Below are positions 58,882 to 64,000 of a DNA stretch of 64,000 nt, in pieces; the stretch's first letter is position 1; every line of letters starts with the position of its first letter. The stretch comes from Hydrogenophaga sp. (GTDB lineage Bacteria > Pseudomonadota > Gammaproteobacteria > Burkholderiales > Burkholderiaceae_C). The translations under genes and the position numbers were made by a program. The stretch is taken from positions 62,001 to 126,000 of the forward strand of contig NZ_JAILWB010000011.1 in assembly GCF_025699295.1 (NCBI RefSeq). Direction: 5' to 3'. Under the pieces are notes generated by a model, which was not told where the DNA came from, did no database searches, and worked only from the letters and a program-made list of their open reading frames with translations.

Positions 58882-59855
58882 TCGAAGCTGCGCGCGGTGA
58901 AGGCAACCGTCTGGCCCGACGCGTCCAGCAGCCGCAGGCCTGGTGCGGCCACGATGCGGCCGATGCGCGCGACCGGTGTGCCACTGGCGGCCGAGGCTTG
59001 TGCGATGGCGCCGCGCGCCCCGGGCGCCGCGGTGAACAGCAGTTCGTAGTCGTCGCCACCGGCCAGCAGGCATTCGAGCCGCTGCGCCCCGGGCAGGTCC
59101 CGCAAGGCGGGCGCCACCGGCAGTGCAGCGAGCTCGATCTCGGCGCCCACGCCGCTGGCCTGCAGGACGTGGCCGAGGTCGCCGGCCAGGCCATCGCTGA
59201 CATCGATCGCGGCGTGGGTGCCGTTCACCGCCGCCAGCGCGGTGCCAAGCGCGTTGCGCGGCGTCGGGCGCTCCAGCCGCTCGCGCAGCTCGGGGTGGCG
59301 CGCCGGCGCGTCCTTGCCGCAGGCGGCCACGGCCCAGTCGGTCCCGCGCATCAGCTCCAGCGCCAGCCGCGCCTCGCCGGTGCGCCCGCTCAGGTAGAGG
59401 TCATCACCCGCTTGCGCGGCATCGCGCCGCAGCGCATGGCCGGGCCGGACTTCGCCGAACACGGTGACGCACAGGTTGAGCGGGCCGCGCGTGGTGTCGC
59501 CGCCCACCAGCGGGCAGGCATGCGCGTCGGCCAGCGTGAACAGGCCTTGCGCAAATGCGGCGAGCCAGGCGTCGTTGGCTTGCGGCAGGGCCAGCGCGAG
59601 CGTGAAGCCCAGCGGGCGCGCGCCCATGGCGGCGAGGTCGCTCAGGTTCACGGCCAGCGCCTTGTGGCCGAGTGCGGCGGGGGCCACGTCGGCGAAGAAG
59701 TGCCGGCCTTCGACCAGCATGTCGCAGGAGACCGCGAGCTGGTGGCCCGCGCTGGGCTGCAGCAGGGCGCAATCGTCGCCGATGCCCAGCACGACCCCGG
59801 CGCCGCTGGCGGTCGCCCGCTGGAAGTGCCGCCGGATCAGGTCGAACTCACCCAT
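58869..59855 (-). CDS. thiL: Thiamine-monophosphate kinase
   Basis: 328 residues from ATG 59855. The PurM/ThiL fold has GEFDLIRRHF, LGIGDDCALLQPS with metal-binding Asp residues, the NLSDLAAMGARP block, VGGDTTRG and AIDVSDGLAGDLGH. It phosphorylates thiamine monophosphate to the diphosphate cofactor, the coenzyme also used by the E1 protein at the window start. Its start overlaps the preceding membrane gene by eight bases; its end overlaps the convergent TIR-like gene. Confidence 0.96.
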   Translation of the reverse strand: MGEFDLIRRHFQRATASGAGVVLGIGDDCALLQPSAGHQLAVSCDMLVEGRHFFADVAPAALGHKALAVNLSDLAAMGARPLGFTLALALPQANDAWLAAFAQGLFTLADAHACPLVGGDTTRGPLNLCVTVFGEVRPGHALRRDAAQAGDDLYLSGRTGEARLALELMRGTDWAVAACGKDAPARHPELRERLERPTPRNALGTALAAVNGTHAAIDVSDGLAGDLGHVLQASGVGAEIELAALPVAPALRDLPGAQRLECLLAGGDDYELLFTAAPGARGAIAQASAASGTPVARIGRIVAAPGLRLLDASGQTVAFTARSFDHFA

Positions 59856-61911
59856 GCGAAGCGGGCGCACCGGGCACCGGTTTGGCGTCGGGCGGTGGTG
59901 CCGCATCGTCTTCATCGACCACCGCGTTGCGCGGCGGCAGCACGAAGCTCAGCGGCGCAGAGCGGATGCGGCGCTTGATCGCGGCGCGGATGAGCTGGCG
60001 GTTGACCTCGCTGATGTTCTGCGCCCGCAGCGCCAGACGGAACGCGAGGTAGAAGCTCACGCCCAGGTTGATCGGCCCGATGGCGAGCACGCCGGCCACA
60101 GCCCACCAGAAGGCGGGCAAGGCCAGCACCTCCCAGCCCAGTGCCATCGCGGCGGCACTGACCTGGCCCGCCGAGAGCGTGACGTGGCGCACGTCCAGGC
60201 CGAGCCCGAAGAACACCGCGAACGCGGGCACCAGGCCGAGCATGAAGCCCAGCGAGATGTTGGCCGCCAGGCCCGAGATGTGGCGGCGCATGAAGTCGGC
60301 CCAGCGCGCGGCGCGTTCGCGCCCGAGCAGGGCGGTGACGCGCGGGTTGTGCGTCATGGCCGAGTCGAGCTTGTGGAACACGTACCAGTTCTCCACCCAG
60401 CCCGCCACGATGCTGGAGGCGAACAGCAGCACGCCGGTGAAGGCGGCGAACAGCACCGTGGGGCCGATCAGGTGCACGTCGTGCAGCACGTGGCGCGCCC
60501 TGGCTTCGTCCACCATGGTCTGACCGGTGAGGGCCTGCAGGCCCAGGCTGATGAGCGCCACCACCGGGATCACCAGGCCGATGTTGCCCACGATGGCGGC
60601 GATCTGCGAGCGGAACAGGTTGGCCACCTCGTCGACGAAGCGGCGCACCGCGCCGGGGGCCTTGAGGTCGCGCAGCTTGGCCACCATGGCCGGCGCGGTC
60701 ACGGCGGGCTGCTTGGTGGCCACCGTGAGGTGCAGCAGCATGATGACCACGAACCAGAAGGCGTAGTTCAGGCCGTTGGCGAAGCCGCCCCAGAAGGCCG
60801 TGAGGCCCAGGCCGTACAGCGCGAACTTGATCCAGGTGGTGAGGCCCAGCAAGGCGCCACCGCCCGCGGCCTTGCGCAGCATCTCGCGGTATTCGGCGCT
60901 GTCGCGGGTGATGTAGTGCTCGCCGCTCTCGGCGCTGCGCTCGGCGACCTTGGCCGCGGTCAGATGCGAGCTGCTGGCGATCAGCGCGCGGATGCTGCGG
61001 TTGTCCAGCCCCACCTGGGCCAGGTCGGCCAGCAGCGCGGTGGCGGCGCGCTCGGGCCGGTCCGACTGCAGGCAGTCGAGCAGCTCCTTCACGCGCACGA
61101 TGCGCTCGCGCAGCTGGCGCAGGCGGAACACGATGCCCACCGACACGCCATGCTCCTCCAGGTGCGAGTACACCGTGTAGGCCGCGTGGCGGCAAGCGTC
61201 GAGTTGCTGGCGCAGGACGTCGGCCGCCGCCAGTGCCTGCTCGCTGCGCGCGCCGTGCGCGAGGACCTGGCGGCGCAAGGTCTCGAAGTGGGTCGGCAGT
61301 TCGTGGAAGGGACGGCTGGCGCGTGCCTCGGGCGACATGCGTCCGCGGATCTCGTCGGCGAAACCGGTGGCGGTGATCTGGCTCACGCAGAACACCAGGG
61401 CGTCCATCAGCGCGGCGTGCCAGAAGCCGTCGGGTGAGGGCGCGGACCCTTCAGCGTGGGGCGCGCTTTCGGGCGGCGCGGCCAGCACGGTGCGCACGCG
61501 TTGCAGTGTGGCCGTGTCGAGCGCCTTGAGCCAGCGCACGTCGAAGCGCGAGGGCAGCAGCAGGTCGAACAGCTCCGCCATGTTCGTGGTTTCGGGCGTG
61601 CCCGGCAGCACCTTCTTGCGCAGGCGGTTGCCGAACTCGCTCAGGAAAGCGGTGCGTGGCGCGAATCCGTGGTCGGCCAGCAGCGGCGTCAGGTCCACCG
61701 TGCCGGTGAATCGGGCCCACCAGCGGCGCCAGCGCGCCCGGCCCACCGGGTTGGCCTCGACCGCATCGAGAAAGTCCCGCACCCGGGCCACGCTGGCCTG
61801 GGCGTCACTGCTGTCGCCGCGCACCCACTGCAGCGCGTCCATCAGCCAGAGGTGGCGGTGCGCCAGCGGCGCGTCCGGGTTCAGGCTGCCGAGCAGGGTG
61901 GCGGCGTCCAT
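59848..61911 (-). CDS. SpecificRecomb (PF10136) integral membrane protein
   Basis: 687 residues. A helical cytoplasmic N-terminal half (about 350 residues, with ELPTHFETLRRQVLAHG and FRLRQLRERIVRVKELLD) precedes about six to eight membrane helices (WFVVIMLLHLTVA, GNIGLVIPVVALISLG, NISLGFMLGLVPAFAVFF). Databases call this family site-specific recombinase Gcr, but no recombinase motif is visible and the topology fits a membrane transporter or channel. Function unknown. It is co-directional with, and overlaps, thiL. Confidence 0.88.
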   Translation of the reverse strand: MDAATLLGSLNPDAPLAHRHLWLMDALQWVRGDSSDAQASVARVRDFLDAVEANPVGRARWRRWWARFTGTVDLTPLLADHGFAPRTAFLSEFGNRLRKKVLPGTPETTNMAELFDLLLPSRFDVRWLKALDTATLQRVRTVLAAPPESAPHAEGSAPSPDGFWHAALMDALVFCVSQITATGFADEIRGRMSPEARASRPFHELPTHFETLRRQVLAHGARSEQALAAADVLRQQLDACRHAAYTVYSHLEEHGVSVGIVFRLRQLRERIVRVKELLDCLQSDRPERAATALLADLAQVGLDNRSIRALIASSSHLTAAKVAERSAESGEHYITRDSAEYREMLRKAAGGGALLGLTTWIKFALYGLGLTAFWGGFANGLNYAFWFVVIMLLHLTVATKQPAVTAPAMVAKLRDLKAPGAVRRFVDEVANLFRSQIAAIVGNIGLVIPVVALISLGLQALTGQTMVDEARARHVLHDVHLIGPTVLFAAFTGVLLFASSIVAGWVENWYVFHKLDSAMTHNPRVTALLGRERAARWADFMRRHISGLAANISLGFMLGLVPAFAVFFGLGLDVRHVTLSAGQVSAAAMALGWEVLALPAFWWAVAGVLAIGPINLGVSFYLAFRLALRAQNISEVNRQLIRAAIKRRIRSAPLSFVLPPRNAVVDEDDAAPPPDAKPVPGAPASHG

Positions 61912-61938
61912 GGGCGAAGGGGGCGCGAAATCGCGTGC

Positions 61939-62334
61939 TCAGTGCAGCACGCGCGAAGGGGCCTGGCCCGCGCCGGGGGCGCGCAGGTCGAATTCGGGCA
62001 CCGGGGCCTCGAAGCGTTCGCCGTCCTCGGCCACACAGAAGAAACTGCCGCGCATGCTGCCGGTGGGCGTGGCCAGGCGCGTGCCGCTGGTGTACTGGAA
62101 CGATTCGCCCGGCCGCAGCAGCGGCTGGTGGCCGACCACGCCCAGGCCCTTGACCTGCTCGGTGTGGCCGCGTGCGTCGTCGATGATCCAGTGCCGCGCG
62201 ATCAACTGCGCTGTCACCTCGCCCGCGTTGGTGATGGTGATGGTGTAGGCGAAGGCGTACTGGTCTTCCTCGGGCGACGACTGTTCGCTCAGGTACTGGG
62301 GTTCAACCTCGCAGGTGAACAGGTATTTCGGCAT
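61939..62334 (-). CDS. apaG: ApaG (Co2+/Mg2+ efflux-associated) protein
   Basis: 131 residues. The ApaG fibronectin-like fold includes [28 protein letters not shown], the glycine-rich [20 protein letters not shown] and [12 protein letters not shown]. Role debated; linked to cation resistance and to protein-protein interaction. The second ATG (62334) is chosen; 62343 would add three residues. It is divergent from rpe. Confidence 0.93.
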   Translation of the reverse strand: MPKYLFTCEVEPQYLSEQSSPEEDQYAFAYTITITNAGEVTAQLIARHWIIDDARGHTEQVKGLGVVGHQPLLRPGESFQYTSGTRLATPTGSMRGSFFCVAEDGERFEAPVPEFDLRAPGAGQAPSRVLH

Positions 62335-62429
62335 GGCAGGCATGTTACCGCGCCCCTGCGACGGTGCCGTGGCCCTGCGAGAATGGGGGCCTTCGCCTGA
62401 ACCCGACACCCCACGCCCGCCTTCTGCCC

Positions 62430-63119
62430 ATGTCCGAGTCCTCCACCCCGTACCGCATTGCCCCGTCCATCCTCTCCGCCGACTTCGCCCGCCTGGGCGA
62501 GGAAGTGAAGAACGTCATCGCCGCCGGCGCCGACTGGATCCATTTCGACGTGATGGACAACCACTACGTGCCCAATCTGACCTTCGGGCCCATGGTCTGC
62601 CAGGCGCTCAAACCGCACGCGAAAAAGCCCGACGGCACGCCGGTGCCGATCGACGTGCACCTGATGATCCAGCCGGTGGATGCGCTGGCCGGTGCGTTCA
62701 TCGACGCCGGTGCCGACCTGGTGAGCTTTCATCCCGATGCGAGCGCCCACGTGCACCGCAGCGTGCAGGCCATCAAGGCCAGGGGCTGCAAGGCCGGCCT
62801 GACTTTCAACCCCGGCGCGCCGCTGGACGTGCTGGACTGGCTGATCGACGACATCGACCTGATCCTGATCATGAGCGTCAACCCCGGTTTTGGCGGCCAG
62901 AGCTTCATCGACTCGGCGCTGCGCAAGATCGAGGACGCACGCCGGCGCATCGAGGCCAGCGGCAAGGACATCCGGCTGGAAGTGGACGGCGGCATCAAGG
63001 CCGACAACATCCGCCGCGTGGCCGACGCGGGCGCCGACACCTTCGTGGCCGGCAGCGCGATCTTCGGCAAGCCGGACTACAAGGCGGTGATCGACCAGAT
63101 GCGCGCCGCGTTGCTCTGA
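62430..63119 (+). CDS. rpe: Ribulose-phosphate 3-epimerase
   Basis: 229 residues, TIM barrel. It has [16 protein letters not shown], the metal/substrate [32 protein letters not shown] and [11 protein letters not shown]. It interconverts ribulose-5-P and xylulose-5-P in the pentose phosphate pathway. Followed by a repeat copy and gph, the usual rpe-gph pairing. Confidence 0.97.
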   Translation: MSESSTPYRIAPSILSADFARLGEEVKNVIAAGADWIHFDVMDNHYVPNLTFGPMVCQALKPHAKKPDGTPVPIDVHLMIQPVDALAGAFIDAGADLVSFHPDASAHVHRSVQAIKARGCKAGLTFNPGAPLDVLDWLIDDIDLILIMSVNPGFGGQSFIDSALRKIEDARRRIEASGKDIRLEVDGGIKADNIRRVADAGADTFVAGSAIFGKPDYKAVIDQMRAALL

Positions 63120-63123
63120 TCTC

Positions 63124-63185
63124 TCCCCCGCGCCGCTTCGCGTCACCCCCCCTTTGGGGCGCTGCCTGTGGCCCGGCGAAGCCGG
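63124..63185 (+). repeat. Dispersed GC-rich 3'-end repeat, copy D
   Basis: CCCCCGCGCCGCTTCGCG, a CCCCCC-CTTT-GGGG-type stem, then CCGGCGAAGCCGG (63173-63185), five bases after the rpe stop. Same orientation relative to the upstream gene as copies A to C. Confidence 0.7.
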
Positions 63186-63230
63186 TTCCACGGCATCCCT
63201 GACGCGGACACGCGCTTCGGAAACAGCACC

Positions 63231-63914
63231 ATGAACATTTCCGACATGCAGGCCGTGATCATCGACCTCGACGGCACGATGGTGGACACGCTGGGTGACT
63301 TCGACGTGGCTCTGAACGAGACGTTGAAGGATCTGGGCCGCCCGGGCGTCGCCCACACGGACATCGAACGCATGGTCGGCAAGGGTTCGGTGCACCTGAT
63401 CCGGTCCGCGTTGTTGCATGGCGGTCTCGATGCCGATGAGGCAACCCGCGTGCAGCCCGAAGCCTGGGCGCGCTACCAGGCGCACTACCTCGCGATCAAT
63501 GGCCGGCACAGTGCCGTCTACCCGGGCGTGGTCGAAGGCCTCACTGCCCTGCGCGGGCGCGGCCTTCCGCTGGCGTGCCTGACCAACAAGCCGCTGGCGT
63601 TCGCGCGCCCGCTGTTGCAGGCCAAGGGCCTGGCGGGCTTCTTCGCCCACGTCTTCGGTGGCGACAGCTTCGAGCGCGGCAAGCCCGACCCGCTGCCCTT
63701 GCTCAAGACCTGCGAGGCCCTGGGCAGTGAGCCCGCGCAGACGCTGATGGTGGGCGATTCGCAAAACGATGCCCTCGCTGCCCGAGCCGCCAGCTGCCCG
63801 GTGGTGCTGGTCACCTACGGCTACAACCACGGCGAACCGGTGCGGCAGGTGGACGCCGATGCCTTCGTCGAGCGACTCGACGACTTGCCCGGCCTGCTGG
63901 CGGCGCGGCGCTGA
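63231..63914 (+). CDS. gph: Phosphoglycolate phosphatase, HAD family
   Basis: 227 residues from ATG 63231 (MNISDMQAVIIDLDGTMVDT). HAD motif I is DLDGTMVD, motif II LACLTNKP, motif III with Lys in FERGKPDPLPLL, motif IV MVGDSQNDALAA. It removes phosphate from 2-phosphoglycolate. Linked to rpe as in many proteobacteria; the repeat copy lies between them. Confidence 0.94.
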   Translation: MNISDMQAVIIDLDGTMVDTLGDFDVALNETLKDLGRPGVAHTDIERMVGKGSVHLIRSALLHGGLDADEATRVQPEAWARYQAHYLAINGRHSAVYPGVVEGLTALRGRGLPLACLTNKPLAFARPLLQAKGLAGFFAHVFGGDSFERGKPDPLPLLKTCEALGSEPAQTLMVGDSQNDALAARAASCPVVLVTYGYNHGEPVRQVDADAFVERLDDLPGLLAARR

Positions 63915-63926
63915 GCGCGGCCGCGA

Positions 63927-64000
63927 TCAGTACAGCAGCTTGCCGTCGCCGGACACCACGCCGATGTCCACCCAGCTGCTGCCCAGGTTGCTCCTGGCGA
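63927..64000 (-). CDS. C-terminal end of an unidentified gene
   Basis: The frame is open from the window edge to TGA at 63927-63929 and reads ARSNLGSSWVDIGVVSGDGKLLY. It converges with gph over a 12-bp gap, which fits a real gene end. Too short to identify. Confidence 0.45.
   Translation of the reverse strand, partial: ARSNLGSSWVDIGVVSGDGKLLY

Noticed and set aside
1..64000. CRISPR arrays, rRNA, tRNA genes, insertion sequences
   Set aside because: No regularly spaced repeats, cloverleaf-like genes, rRNA segments or transposase genes were seen on either strand by reading; a covariance search could still find a missed small RNA.

Overview
The window is GC-rich (roughly two thirds by eye) with densely packed genes. 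It looks like the chromosome of a betaproteobacterium of the Comamonadaceae type (Hydrogenophaga/Acidovorax/Variovorax-like). The evidence is the argS-SPOR-dsbA and lptA-lptB-rpoN blocks, the homodimeric E1 dehydrogenase next to an Lrp regulator, the abundance of TRAP transporters, and a dispersed GC-rich repeat placed behind stop codons. The genus is an inference; no rRNA or tRNA gene was seen.

Layout. 0-4.6 kb: 5' part of an aceE/mdeB-like E1 gene, a divergent Lrp/AsnC regulator, an MFS exporter with a monooxygenase-like tail, a short-chain dehydrogenase, a chemoreceptor remnant and a START-like protein. 4.7-18.3 kb: a sugar-acid catabolic island. A GntR-controlled TRAP importer (Q, M, P) leads into a D-2-hydroxyacid dehydrogenase, an RraA-type aldolase and a KDG-type kinase. 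Facing it are a VOC protein, a RuBisCO-like protein and a DUF1537 kinase, plus a second TRAP importer beside a LacI regulator. The kinase/RuBisCO-like pair resembles the OiaK/OiaX pair of D-apionate catabolism. 18.3-21.4 kb: lysE-davB-davA, lysine export and the 5-aminovalerate route of lysine breakdown. 21.5-33.7 kb: small regulator/enzyme/efflux modules (TetR, MATE, VOC, hydrolase, MarR, XRE, GST, LysR), several with visible palindromic operators.

33.7-46.6 kb: a conserved core with argS, a SPOR protein, dsbA, lptA, lptB, rpoN and an RNA methyltransferase. Then come a lone PIN gene, a MORN-type secreted protein, a DUF488 protein, a Phd-PIN toxin-antitoxin pair with a 31-bp perfect palindrome, a glutamate-synthase-like flavoprotein and a SEC-C protein. 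46.6-47.8 kb is the most unusual stretch: a fossil integron. It has the N-terminal 96 codons of an IntI integrase, divergent from two orphan cassette-type genes, with one nearly complete attC and a residual attC box. 48-57 kb: GNAT, TetR with isoquinoline-oxidoreductase-type molybdoenzyme subunits, GST, LysR with an Acg-like nitroreductase, and an AlkD-like HEAT protein.

57-64 kb: pncC, pgpA, thiL, a SpecificRecomb membrane protein, apaG, rpe and gph. The usual thiL-pgpA neighbourhood is interrupted by an opposite-strand multi-pass membrane protein whose C-terminal domain looks TIR-like. Four copies of a strand-polarised GC-rich repeat sit at gene 3' ends, and one of them supplies the last codons of the RNA methyltransferase.
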